Positions 15,912-23,437 of a DNA stretch of 36,897 nucleotides are shown here, piece by piece. Position numbers and translations under genes: made by a program. The notes beneath the pieces are model-generated. The model ran no database searches. It was not told the DNA's origin and worked only from the letters and a program-made list of their open reading frames with translations. The DNA is from an uncultured Collinsella sp. (GTDB taxonomy: Bacteria > Actinomycetota > Coriobacteriia > Coriobacteriales > Coriobacteriaceae). How positions within the stretch are numbered: the first letter of the stretch is position 1; each line of letters opens with the position of its first letter. The stretch covers positions 1-36,897 of the forward strand of contig UQPI01000020.1 in NCBI GenBank assembly GCA_900542945.1, written 5' to 3'.

Positions 15912-17711
15912 TTAAAGCCGCTGGCACACCGTAGCCACATGCTGTCCATCAAACCCAAACCCCCAGCGCATGCGACCAACGCCGGGTCGCGGCACACGGA
16001 TTTCGTCGATGCCGTCGCGCTCTATGTCGAGCAGCGCCTGCACGGCCAGCAATTCCAGGCCCAGCGCATCCACACCGGGGTCATACATCATGTTGATCGT
16101 TATCAGCGGACGTTCATCGAGCATACCGATCGTATCGGCCATGTCGAACACGGCGCCCGTGGGAAAAACCTGGATGTCCCAGCGATCCGCGCCACACTTT
16201 CGCCTCGAAGCAGGATTGGCATAGCCCGGCAATCCAAAGCAGAGTCCTTGCAAGAGTAGGTGATATGGCAGCGGAGCATCTGGGTCGGTCGCACCGATTC
16301 CCGCATCTCCCAAGATGCGGCTTAGCGCCCACCTCACGGTATCCTCGTTCCCATGGCACAGCCCGTCGCGAAACGCATCGACGTCTCGAATGTCTTCTGC
16401 AGCGCACTCAAACCACTCAATAATCACTAGACGCAAGGCCTGGCGAAGCTCGTTATTGGGCAATCGCAAAGCACGGAGGCGATCGCCATGCTCTGGCTCC
16501 TCAGTCATATCCGTCGTGAGAAAACCGGACAGATACAGCGCTGTCCACATGCCATCGTCAGGCGAGACATCTGGCTCTGCAGTGCCCAAACAAAGCGGGA
16601 CCTCAGCGCACCCATGGGCCTCGAGCAAATCAAACAAGACCGAAAGGCGGTCGAGATTCCACCCGGCAACTACCCTACTCAGGCAATCGGCATATCCATA
16701 CAGATCGGCACGCACAGGCGCCGTGCAGCCTCGGCCCAGAAAACCGATCACACGCTCTGGACTCGAGCAATAGGCCCTGCCAAACCGATACCCCTCGAGC
16801 CATTCACGCGCATCATCCAGGTATTCCTCGCGCCCAGCATGATTCAAAAGAGCCTGGACCTCGGCATCCGAAAAACCGAACCAACGATCACACCACGCCG
16901 ACAGCGGCGTCGTCAGGCAATACGAGCAGCCGCGCGAAGAAAGCGCCGCTTCGGCAGGACCGGGACACTCCCCCATCAGACACGTCAGCCGCAACGAATC
17001 GCGCGCAGTGGCAAAGGCGTCAAACAACACACGGTCAAGTAGTTCTGCCAGATCGGCGCCGGAAGCGCCCCTCGCGCTCGCACGGCCCACCCACGCCGCG
17101 TCGTACCCATCAACGAGCAATACAACCTGCTCATCGCAGGCCATCTCCAGCAGCTCTATGAGCACACCGAGCACCGAGGCGACCTCGTCCTCGCTCGCCG
17201 CGCCACGCGCAACACGTTCGATGTGACGCACCTTATCTCGAGCTAAGTCCGGAGCCTCCAAGAGCGCCAACAAGCGAGCGCACTCGCCCGAAAGGGCATC
17301 GCGCACGACGCCGGCAACAGCGGGGCCACGCCTCGCAGCGCCAGAAAAGTCCAGCGATATCACCGGATAGCAAGCGCACTCATCCCGATAGCGCCCACCG
17401 TCCGCATCCCAAATCTGAGCATCGGCAAACGGAATCCGACCGGCGCGACCGACCGCCGGACGCTCCAGAAAAGCCCTGAGCATCGACAAGTTCATGCTCT
17501 TGCCAAAACCCTCGGGTCGACAGCACACCACAACGGACGCGTCGCAGTCCAACACATCGGCAATAAACATGGTCTTGTCAACCAGCATGCAGCAACCAAG
17601 GGCCTCCGCATAGTCGTGCATGCCAATGGGCAAAACCGCATCGTCGGCACAGCCGATCAAGCGCACGCCAAAGCCAGCAGCACAATCAACATTTGCCTGT
17701 TCAGATACCAA
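15912..17711 (-). CDS. AAA-ATPase_like (PF09820-type) protein
   Basis: About 599 residues. The start LPIGMHDYAEALGCCMLVDKT and MFIADVLDCDASVVVCCRPEGFGKSMNLSM correspond to the 'p.gi.dF..lr..g..YvDKT..i..ll......l.tRPRRFGKtlnlsm' opening of this family. The Walker A is altered to RPEGFGKS. VVLLVDGYDAAW is the Walker B region (normally 'liDEYD'; the glutamate is replaced). The C-terminal third has the usual family layout but no clear PD-D-ExK nuclease motif. Function is unproven; these proteins are common in gut bacteria and often multicopy. The start chosen is TTG 17711, preceded by AGGGGGAA at 6 bases. The frame is open further to ATG 17840, but that extension is Cys-rich and not family-like. 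Confidence 0.7.
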   Translation of the reverse strand: MVSEQANVDCAAGFGVRLIGCADDAVLPIGMHDYAEALGCCMLVDKTMFIADVLDCDASVVVCCRPEGFGKSMNLSMLRAFLERPAVGRAGRIPFADAQIWDADGGRYRDECACYPVISLDFSGAARRGPAVAGVVRDALSGECARLLALLEAPDLARDKVRHIERVARGAASEDEVASVLGVLIELLEMACDEQVVLLVDGYDAAWVGRASARGASGADLAELLDRVLFDAFATARDSLRLTCLMGECPGPAEAALSSRGCSYCLTTPLSAWCDRWFGFSDAEVQALLNHAGREEYLDDAREWLEGYRFGRAYCSSPERVIGFLGRGCTAPVRADLYGYADCLSRVVAGWNLDRLSVLFDLLEAHGCAEVPLCLGTAEPDVSPDDGMWTALYLSGFLTTDMTEEPEHGDRLRALRLPNNELRQALRLVIIEWFECAAEDIRDVDAFRDGLCHGNEDTVRWALSRILGDAGIGATDPDAPLPYHLLLQGLCFGLPGYANPASRRKCGADRWDIQVFPTGAVFDMADTIGMLDERPLITINMMYDPGVDALGLELLAVQALLDIERDGIDEIRVPRPGVGRMRWGFGFDGQHVATVCQRL

Positions 17712-17843
17712 AACGTTCCCCCTAAATCGCTGCACGATGCCAATTGTAATGACCGCCTCGCGCGTACCGACGACGCCGCGCGAACATATCGGGCAACGGT
17801 AGCAACAAGAGGTGTGAGGGGGCACAACTAATCGTTGCACAAC

Positions 17844-17877
17844 AAAACGGGGCCCGATGCATTCGCACCGGGCCCCG
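17844..17877 (-). terminator. Rho-independent terminator of the sortase-anchored protein gene
   Basis: CGGGGCCCG (17848-17856) and CGGGCCCCG (17869-17877) form a perfect 9-bp stem with a 12-base loop. On the minus strand it is followed by TTTT. It lies 34 bp beyond the stop of the gene ending at 17911. Confidence 0.85.
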
Positions 17878-17910
17878 TCCCGACTATTTAGTTATCTGGC
17901 AACTGAGAGC

Positions 17911-19716
17911 CTAATCCTTCGAGTCGTCCTCCCCAGAAGCTTTCTTCTGCTGATCGAGCTTATGCTTACCGCTTACGATAGACGTAGCGCCCAGTGTGGC
18001 CAAGCTCGCGCTGGCAAGGCTCGCCATCACAATCAGATCGCCCGTCTTGGGCATGTTGCCGCCCGAGGACTTGTTTGTTGTAGTCGTCGTTGGAGTCACC
18101 TTTTTGGAGTCATTTTGCTCCTGGTTCCGGTTGTCAGTGTTGCCTTTACCGTTGTCCTCGCCCTGCTGCTTTCCGTCCTTGGTCTTGCCCTTGCTCTCGT
18201 CCTTCTCCTCAGATTCAGACTTCTTATCCTCGTCCTTCTTCTGTTCGGACTCGTCGCCCTTCTCCTCAGAGCTAGAACCCTTATCAGATTCGTTCTTCTC
18301 GGAAGCCTTGCCCTTGGAGTCGCCCTTTGCGGCCTCGGTCTTTTCCGTGGAAACCTGATCAGAGTTGTCCTTGTTCTGGGTCGAGCCGTTATTGACGCCA
18401 GCCATCAGCGAAGAGCCCAGCGTAGAACCAAGCTGCACGGAGAAAGAAGGCTTCTTGTCCGGCGAAGCAACGGGAGCGTCCGGCGCCTTATTCGAGTCGT
18501 CCTTGGAAGCATCGGAATCAGGGGTCGTGTCAGAGCCGGAGCCGTTGTTAGAGCCGGTGCCAACGGACGAATCGCTCGAGCCGGTAGATGAGTTAGAGGT
18601 GTCAGCGTCGGTCGAACCAGAAGCGTCGCTGTCCGTATTGCCGACAGAGCTTGAAGACGAATCGCCCGCAGCAGAGCCGTTCAAGGTAGAGCCGTCGTTG
18701 GTAGTGCCGCCAGCAGAGCCATTACCGTCAGCATCGGTCGAGGGCGCATCCATCCTGTCATCGTTGACATCGTCACTCGAGCCGTCATTCGAATCAGGTG
18801 TCGGCGAGGGCGCCGGCGTAGGCTCGGGCTGCTCGGGCTTGTTGTCCTTCGCAGCGGCAGCCTCGTCCTCGGCGATATAGACCAGGCAGTCCTTTAGCTC
18901 GTTGCGGTAACGGTTCTTCCAGCCCTCGTGGTACTGGGGCTGGCTTGCATACTTGGTCGCCACGTTATTGACCACGCTGTTGGAAAGCGCCGTCACAAAC
19001 TCGCGGTCGGACATATCGTTGGAAAGATTCGCCCAGCGGAAAAAGTCCCTGCAACCACCGGTGCCGCACATGTTGGTGATGCTCCACACCATGCCCTTAA
19101 CGCAATCGGCACGGCCCGAAATATCAATGCCCAGGCCGCTCTTGAGCCACGCCTCGGTCACCGCATAGTACGAGTTGTACGCATACGCATCTTGCAGAGC
19201 CGAAAACTCAGCAGGGTCGGTGTTATAAGCGCCCTGGAAGGCCTCCTGCGCAATACGGCCCAGCTCAGTGAGCTGGGCGTTCTCGTACATGGCATTGCTC
19301 GTGTTAGAAATCTCGCTGCCGCGATCAATCGCATCCTTAAGCATGCTGTATTTCTCGGGATTGTAGTTGTAGACCTGCTTCATAAACGGAATGAGCGACC
19401 AACGACGGTCGAACTGGTAATAACCCAGCGCGTTATAGCCATCGCCATACGAAAAGCCCTGGTTATAGTTGCCATGGCTCTCGTACTTGGTAAAGTACTT
19501 CATCTCGGGGGTCACGTTAACAAACGAAACGCCCTGGACCGACCTCAGCACGCCCGAGAAGGACTGCTGGGTGTAGAGACCCTTATCGATATCGGTGGCA
19601 TCCGAGGCAACGCCCGGCGTGGGCTCCTCGGCAGCGGCGGGTGCCGGCACGGAAACGGCGCCAAACGAAAGCACCAGCGTCAGGCCCGCGACAATAGCAG
19701 AATGCTTGCGCTGCAT
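17911..19716 (-). CDS. Secreted, probably sortase-anchored protein with lysozyme-like N-terminal domain
   Basis: A 601-residue protein from ATG 19716, with GGGAGGATCTT just upstream. A signal peptide ends near PAPAAAEE (about 30). Residues 60-270 form one domain: KYFTKYESHGNYNQGF, YNALGYYQFDRRWSLIPFM and VWSITNMCGTGGC (a likely disulfide pair). The exposed E in 'YESHGNY' followed by 'GYYQFD' recalls lysozyme/transglycosylase-like folds that act on peptidoglycan; this is an inference. Residues 285-555 are a very long low-complexity spacer, first Ser/Asp/Gly/Asn-rich, then Lys/Glu/Asp-rich. It ends in MPKTGD, a hydrophobic helix and a basic tail (GKHKLDQQKK), an LPXTG-type signal with M at position one. 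The spacer would carry the domain across the wall. The gene is monocistronic, with its own terminator. Confidence 0.75.
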   Translation of the reverse strand: MQRKHSAIVAGLTLVLSFGAVSVPAPAAAEEPTPGVASDATDIDKGLYTQQSFSGVLRSVQGVSFVNVTPEMKYFTKYESHGNYNQGFSYGDGYNALGYYQFDRRWSLIPFMKQVYNYNPEKYSMLKDAIDRGSEISNTSNAMYENAQLTELGRIAQEAFQGAYNTDPAEFSALQDAYAYNSYYAVTEAWLKSGLGIDISGRADCVKGMVWSITNMCGTGGCRDFFRWANLSNDMSDREFVTALSNSVVNNVATKYASQPQYHEGWKNRYRNELKDCLVYIAEDEAAAAKDNKPEQPEPTPAPSPTPDSNDGSSDDVNDDRMDAPSTDADGNGSAGGTTNDGSTLNGSAAGDSSSSSVGNTDSDASGSTDADTSNSSTGSSDSSVGTGSNNGSGSDTTPDSDASKDDSNKAPDAPVASPDKKPSFSVQLGSTLGSSLMAGVNNGSTQNKDNSDQVSTEKTEAAKGDSKGKASEKNESDKGSSSEEKGDESEQKKDEDKKSESEEKDESKGKTKDGKQQGEDNGKGNTDNRNQEQNDSKKVTPTTTTTNKSSGGNMPKTGDLIVMASLASASLATLGATSIVSGKHKLDQQKKASGEDDSKD

Positions 19717-19853
19717 AAGATCCTCCCTGCATTGGTGTAGTTAAAGTGCAGTTTGCAAAGATAAGAGTAAGTATTGCAGCTCGCCCGTTGTTGCACAACA
19801 ACCCCTCGGTAAATGGCAACAACCCTCCGCGAAATCCGCGAAATCTAAAGGAA

Positions 19854-20273
19854 TTAAACAAACTGGTCGTCGGGCACCAGAAGAAGATCGCCGTAGCGTC
19901 CCATCAGCCCGTCTCTCAACTGACAGAAAGCGGGGATATAGACGTTTAAGATACGCTGAATCAAATCTTGAGCGAGCTTGTTGTCATAGATATGGACGTT
20001 CGTATTGCGGTCTCTGAGCATATCTAGCCATGCCGCCTCATCAATAAAGTCGTAGAATCGGTAGGCTTCCTTCAAGATGGCACGAGGAGACCCCGATGCA
20101 GCAAGCGTGGCGCCCTCATACTCGAGCAGACGTTTAAGGAGCTTCCAGCTCAGTTCAAACTGAAGGTTGAACTTATTAATCAATCCACTCTGAACAAAAT
20201 CATTGCTAAGATCCTGATTGGGTGCATCCTCAAGATTCGCCAAGGCGCTGGCAAAGTTCTCATATTTTTTCAT
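19854..20273 (-). CDS. hepT: HepT-like toxin (HI0074/HEPN family)
   Basis: A 139-residue helical protein of the nucleotidyltransferase substrate-binding (HI0074) family. NKFNLQFELSWKLLKRLLEYEG, then SPRAILKEAYR and MLRDRNTNVHIYDN are the family landmarks. R89-NTNV-H94-I-Y96 gives the R-X4-H-X-Y motif of HepT toxins: R and H form the RNase centre, and the tyrosine is the residue that MntA AMPylates to silence the toxin. All are present, so the toxin should be active. The ATG at 20273 lies inside the upstream mntA-like gene (14-bp overlap), the usual coupling of this module. In this gene order the nucleotidyltransferase is made first. Confidence 0.85.
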   Translation of the reverse strand: MKKYENFASALANLEDAPNQDLSNDFVQSGLINKFNLQFELSWKLLKRLLEYEGATLAASGSPRAILKEAYRFYDFIDEAAWLDMLRDRNTNVHIYDNKLAQDLIQRILNVYIPAFCQLRDGLMGRYGDLLLVPDDQFV

Positions 20274-20547
20274 ACAGAATCACACCATCCCTGGCAATTT
20301 CATCGAGCAATTGCTGCGATAAGGACTCATCCAGATTGACGACGTCTATATCTAAAAGAGTATCAAGACGCTCCTCTATCAGATATGAGAAACGGTCGAA
20401 ATCCCGGCAACCTGCTACAGCAATATCAATATCGCTCTTAGGCAAGTTGTCACCGCGGGCACGAGAACCAAACAGCACAACCCTCTCGGCGTCACATTCC
20501 CGAGCAAAAATCTCAATTTGCTTGTACACCTTGTCGAGAGATACCAT
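20260..20547 (-). CDS. mntA: MntA-like minimal nucleotidyltransferase antitoxin
   Basis: A 95-residue protein with the minimal nucleotidyltransferase signature: VVLFGSRARGDNLPKSDIDIAV has GS at 27-28 and the two metal-binding aspartates at 39 and 41, and LLDIDVVNLDE supplies the third acidic residue near 68. In studied pairs this enzyme transfers AMP to the tyrosine of HepT. The gene ends inside hepT. It begins only 8 bp after the stop of the Rrf2-family regulator, with a weak ribosome site (TAGGGCTGCAG), so it is probably on the regulator's transcript. This is an unusual place for a toxin-antitoxin pair. Confidence 0.85.
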   Translation of the reverse strand: MVSLDKVYKQIEIFARECDAERVVLFGSRARGDNLPKSDIDIAVAGCRDFDRFSYLIEERLDTLLDIDVVNLDESLSQQLLDEIARDGVILYEKI

Positions 20548-20555
20548 CTGCAGCC

Positions 20556-20987
20556 CTACAGCTTAATGTCGAAGTTGATCTCGGGGACGGCGGCCAGGTC
20601 GGCCAACGTCACGCCGTCGACGTACTTTTCGATCACGTCGTCCAGACCGCGCCAGAACTTGACGGTCGAGCACAAATCGCTGCGGGTGCAGCTGTTGTCG
20701 ATGCCGTCGCACGCCACGGGCGCCGTGCTGCCCTCGACAGCGCGCAGGATGTCGCCAGCACGCACCTCGGCGGGGTCCTTGGCCATCATGTAGCCACCGC
20801 CTTTGCCGCGCACGCTCTTAAGCAGGCCCGCCTTCATAAGCGGACGAACCAGCTGCTCCAAATACTTTTGCGAGATATGCTCACGGTCGGCAACCTCGCG
20901 CAGAGCAATCTTGCCCTCGACGTCACCAAGCGCTGCGATATAGATCATCAGACGGAGGGCATAGCGGCCCTTGGAAGAAATGAGCAT
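20556..20987 (-). CDS. Rrf2-family (IscR/SufR-like) Fe-S regulator
   Basis: A 143-residue regulator. The N-terminal winged helix reads MLISSKGRYALRLMIYIAAL, then IALREVADREHISQKYLEQL (recognition helix) and LKSVRGKGGGYMMAK (wing), the classic Rrf2 sequence. Cys93, Cys100 and Cys106 (VACDGIDNSC-TRSDLC) have nearly the spacing of the [2Fe-2S] ligands of IscR, so the protein can plausibly sense cluster supply. It is divergent from sufCBDSU, the usual target of such a regulator, and the gap holds a phased operator array. The start at 20987 is chosen because GGAAGGGTAGGT precedes it and the fold begins there; the frame is open further upstream to 21065. It probably represses suf and itself. Confidence 0.88.
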   Translation of the reverse strand: MLISSKGRYALRLMIYIAALGDVEGKIALREVADREHISQKYLEQLVRPLMKAGLLKSVRGKGGGYMMAKDPAEVRAGDILRAVEGSTAPVACDGIDNSCTRSDLCSTVKFWRGLDDVIEKYVDGVTLADLAAVPEINFDIKL

Positions 20988-21007
20988 ACCTACCCTTCCA
21001 TCGCATC

Positions 21008-21082
21008 TGGGACAACATAACCAGGTGTGTTTGTCCCAAATCTTAAGTAAGTGGGACAAACACAACAGGTTATTTTGTCCCA
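21008..21082. promoter_or_regulatory. Four-half-site operator array for the suf regulator
   Basis: TGGGACAA at 21008-21015 and 21052-21059, and its complement TTGTCCCA at 21031-21038 and 21075-21082. Half-sites alternate in orientation and start exactly 22 bp apart, two helical turns. The middle pair is part of a longer perfect repeat: 13-bp arms at 21026-21038 and 21052-21064. A possible -10 of the regulator (TAAGAT on the minus strand, 21040-21045) lies between them. The array sits between the Rrf2 start and the suf start, so it is most likely the regulator's binding site. Confidence 0.7.
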
Positions 21083-21119
21083 GAATTTGAAAAGTCGAGT
21101 GGATTAGTCGGGTTTTCCC

Positions 21120-21147
21120 TTGACTAACGCCGAACCCATAGTAACTT
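21120..21147 (+). promoter_or_regulatory. Probable suf operon promoter
   Basis: TTGACT (21120-21125), a 16-base spacer and TAACTT (21142-21147) form a plausible sigma-70 type promoter 65 bp before the sufC start and about 40 bp beyond the last operator half-site. Assigned by eye only. Confidence 0.4.
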
Positions 21148-21211
21148 TATTCCGAGAAGATTCCTAGGGTTTAGTACACCTATGAGTACACCATATACAG
21201 AGAGGGACAGC

Positions 21212-22012
21212 ATGAGCACAAATCCGCTGCTTTCCATCGAAGGTCTCACCGCCTCCGTGGACGAGAAGACCATCCTCCACAATGTCAACCTCAACGTCGC
21301 CGCCGGCGAGACCCACGTGCTGATGGGCCCCAACGGCGCCGGCAAGTCCACCCTCGGCCACCTGGTCATGGGCGACCCCGTCTACACGGTCAACGACGGC
21401 CGTATCGTCTTTGACGGCCAGGACATCACCGAGCTCACCACCGACAAGCGTTCGCGCGCCGGCCTGTTCCTGAGCTTCCAGGCTCCGGTCGAGATCCCCG
21501 GCGTGCCGCTGTCGAGCTTTTTGCGCGCCAGCATCGCCGGCCGCCCCGGCCTGGAGATGAAGGGTAAGGAGTTCCGCCGCCGCGTGAAGGAGCTCGCGGC
21601 CGAGCTCAACATGGATACCGCCTACCTCAACCGCGAGCTAGGCGTGGGCTTCTCGGGCGGCGAGAAGAAGAAGGTCGAGATGCTCCAGCTCCTGTTGCTG
21701 CAGCCCAAGCTCGCCATCCTCGACGAGACCGACTCGGGCCTGGACGTCGACGCGCTTTCCACCGTCAGCCACGGCATGGACGCCTACCGCAAGAGCTGCG
21801 ACGGCTCCATGCTCATCATCACGCATAACACGCGCATCTTGGAGCACCTGGATGTAGACCGTGTCCACGTTATGGTCAAGGGCCACATCGTGCGCGAGGA
21901 CGACGCCTCGCTCATCCCCTGGATCGACAAGAACGGTTTTGAGACCTTCGAGCGCGAGGCCGCCGAGCAGCGCGCCCAGGCCGAGGCCGCCACTGCCGGG
22001 CAGCAGGCGTAA
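21212..22012 (+). CDS. sufC: Fe-S cluster assembly ATPase SufC
   Basis: A 266-residue ABC-type ATPase that drives the SufBCD scaffold in the cytoplasm. Walker A is GPNGAGKST at 39-47. FSGGEKKKVEMLQLLLLQP is the signature, followed by LAILDETDSGLD (Walker B with catalytic E and D-loop). THNTRIL holds the switch histidine. The insertion IPGVPLSSFLR and the KEFRRRVKELAAELNMD region are typical of SufC rather than transport ATPases. ATG 21212 is preferred because GAGGGACAGC precedes it and the protein then begins like other SufC proteins; an in-frame ATG at 21182 is the alternative. First gene of sufCBDSU, 12 bp before sufB. Confidence 0.96.
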   Translation: MSTNPLLSIEGLTASVDEKTILHNVNLNVAAGETHVLMGPNGAGKSTLGHLVMGDPVYTVNDGRIVFDGQDITELTTDKRSRAGLFLSFQAPVEIPGVPLSSFLRASIAGRPGLEMKGKEFRRRVKELAAELNMDTAYLNRELGVGFSGGEKKKVEMLQLLLLQPKLAILDETDSGLDVDALSTVSHGMDAYRKSCDGSMLIITHNTRILEHLDVDRVHVMVKGHIVREDDASLIPWIDKNGFETFEREAAEQRAQAEAATAGQQA

Positions 22013-22024
22013 AGGGGCGACGCA

Positions 22025-23437
22025 ATGACCAAGAACCGCACCGAGGTCGCGGACATCGACCGCAGCCTCTACGACTTCACCTACGGCGAGGAGGGATTCG
22101 AGCGCCTCGACGCCGGCATCACGCCCGACATCGTACGCGAGATCAGCGCCAAGAAGGACGAGCCGCAGTGGATGCTCGACCTGCGCCTCAAGTCCCTCGA
22201 GATCTTCAACCGCTTCCCGGATCCGACGTGGGGCCCCTCCATCGAGGGCCTGGACATGGACAACATCGTCACCTACGTCAAGCCCAACACCGACCAAAAG
22301 CACGACTGGGAGTCGGTGCCCGACGACATCAAGAACACCTTTGAGCGCTTGGGCATCCCCGAGGCCGAGCGCAGCTATCTGGCGGGCGTCGGCGCGCAGT
22401 ACGACTCCGAGCTGGTCTACCACAACATGCAGGACACGGCGTCCAAGATGGGCATCGTGTACTCCGGTATTGAGGAAGCCCTGCACGATCCGCAGTGGGA
22501 GCCGCTCATCCACGAGAAGTTTATGACGCTCATCCCGCCCACCGACCACAAGTTTGCGGCCCTGCACGGCGCCGTGTGGTCGGGCGGCTCGTTTGTCTAC
22601 GTGCCCAAGGGCACCAAGCTCGACTTCCCGCTGCAGAGCTACTTCCGCCTCAATGCCAAGGGTGCCGGCCAGTTTGAGCACACGCTCATCATTGTCGAGG
22701 ACGATGCCGACCTGCACTTTATCGAGGGCTGTTCCGCGCCCAAGTACAACGTGGCCAACCTCCACGCCGGCGCCGTCGAGCTCTTTGTGGGCAAGCGTGC
22801 GCACCTGCGCTACTCGACCATCGAGAACTGGTCCAAGAACATGTACAACCTCAACACCAAGCGTGCGCGCGTGGACGAGGACGGCGACATCGAGTGGATC
22901 AGCGGCTCCTTCGGCAGCCACGTGGGCTACCTCTACCCCATGAGCGTGCTCAACGGCCGCCGCGCCCGGTCGAGCTTTACCGGCATCACCTTTGCCGGCG
23001 CCGGTCAGAACCTCGATACCGGCTGCAAGGTCGTGCTCAACGCGCCCGATACCTCGGCAACCGTCGAGACCAAGGGCATCTCCAAGAGCGGTGGCATCCA
23101 GACCTTCCGCAGCTCCATCGTGGCCACGCCTAAGGCCGAGGGATCTAAGGCAACCGTAAGCTGCCAGTCGCTCATGCTCGACGACCAAAGCCGCTCCGAC
23201 ACCATCCCCGCCATGGACATCCGCGCCAAGAACGTCGACATCGGCCACGAGGCCACCATCGGCCGTATCGGCGACGATAAGGTGTTCTACCTGATGAGCC
23301 GCGGCATCTCGGAGGAAGAGGCCCGCACCATGATCGTCAACGGCTTTGCCAACCCGGTCTCCAAGGAGCTGCCGCTTGAGTACGCCGTCGAGATGAACAA
23401 CCTGATCAAGCTCGAGATGGAAGGAGCGATCGGATAA
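22025..23437 (+). CDS. sufB: Fe-S cluster scaffold SufB
   Basis: A 470-residue scaffold subunit on which new clusters are built in the SufBC2D complex. The N-terminal helical part (EPQWMLDLRLKSLEIF, WGPSIEGLDMDNIVTYV) and the beta-helix core (HGAVWSGGSFVYVPKGTKLD, FEHTLIIVEDDADLHFIEGC) are complete. A cysteine in HFIEGCSAP corresponds to the conserved early core cysteine. The late SQSL-like MLDDQSRSDTIPAMDIR and the HEATIGRIGDDKVFYLMSRG segment contain the conserved region used at the SufB-SufD interface. The length is normal. It follows sufC by 12 bp, and its stop overlaps the sufD start by one base (TAATG), so the two subunits are translationally coupled. Confidence 0.96.
   Translation: MTKNRTEVADIDRSLYDFTYGEEGFERLDAGITPDIVREISAKKDEPQWMLDLRLKSLEIFNRFPDPTWGPSIEGLDMDNIVTYVKPNTDQKHDWESVPDDIKNTFERLGIPEAERSYLAGVGAQYDSELVYHNMQDTASKMGIVYSGIEEALHDPQWEPLIHEKFMTLIPPTDHKFAALHGAVWSGGSFVYVPKGTKLDFPLQSYFRLNAKGAGQFEHTLIIVEDDADLHFIEGCSAPKYNVANLHAGAVELFVGKRAHLRYSTIENWSKNMYNLNTKRARVDEDGDIEWISGSFGSHVGYLYPMSVLNGRRARSSFTGITFAGAGQNLDTGCKVVLNAPDTSATVETKGISKSGGIQTFRSSIVATPKAEGSKATVSCQSLMLDDQSRSDTIPAMDIRAKNVDIGHEATIGRIGDDKVFYLMSRGISEEEARTMIVNGFANPVSKELPLEYAVEMNNLIKLEMEGAIG

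Noticed and set aside
17712..17840. Upstream extension of the AAA-ATPase to ATG 17840
   Set aside because: The 43 added residues are Cys-rich and not family-like, while TTG 17711 has an excellent ribosome site.
18365..18880. Ser/Glu/Pro-rich plus-strand frame
   Set aside because: It is the complement of the low-complexity spacer of the sortase-anchored protein; no start signal.
21638..23248. Long minus-strand open frame (536 codons) opposite sufC and sufB
   Set aside because: Product is Val/Leu/Gly/His-rich with no family character; it is the antisense shadow of strongly coding GC-rich genes.
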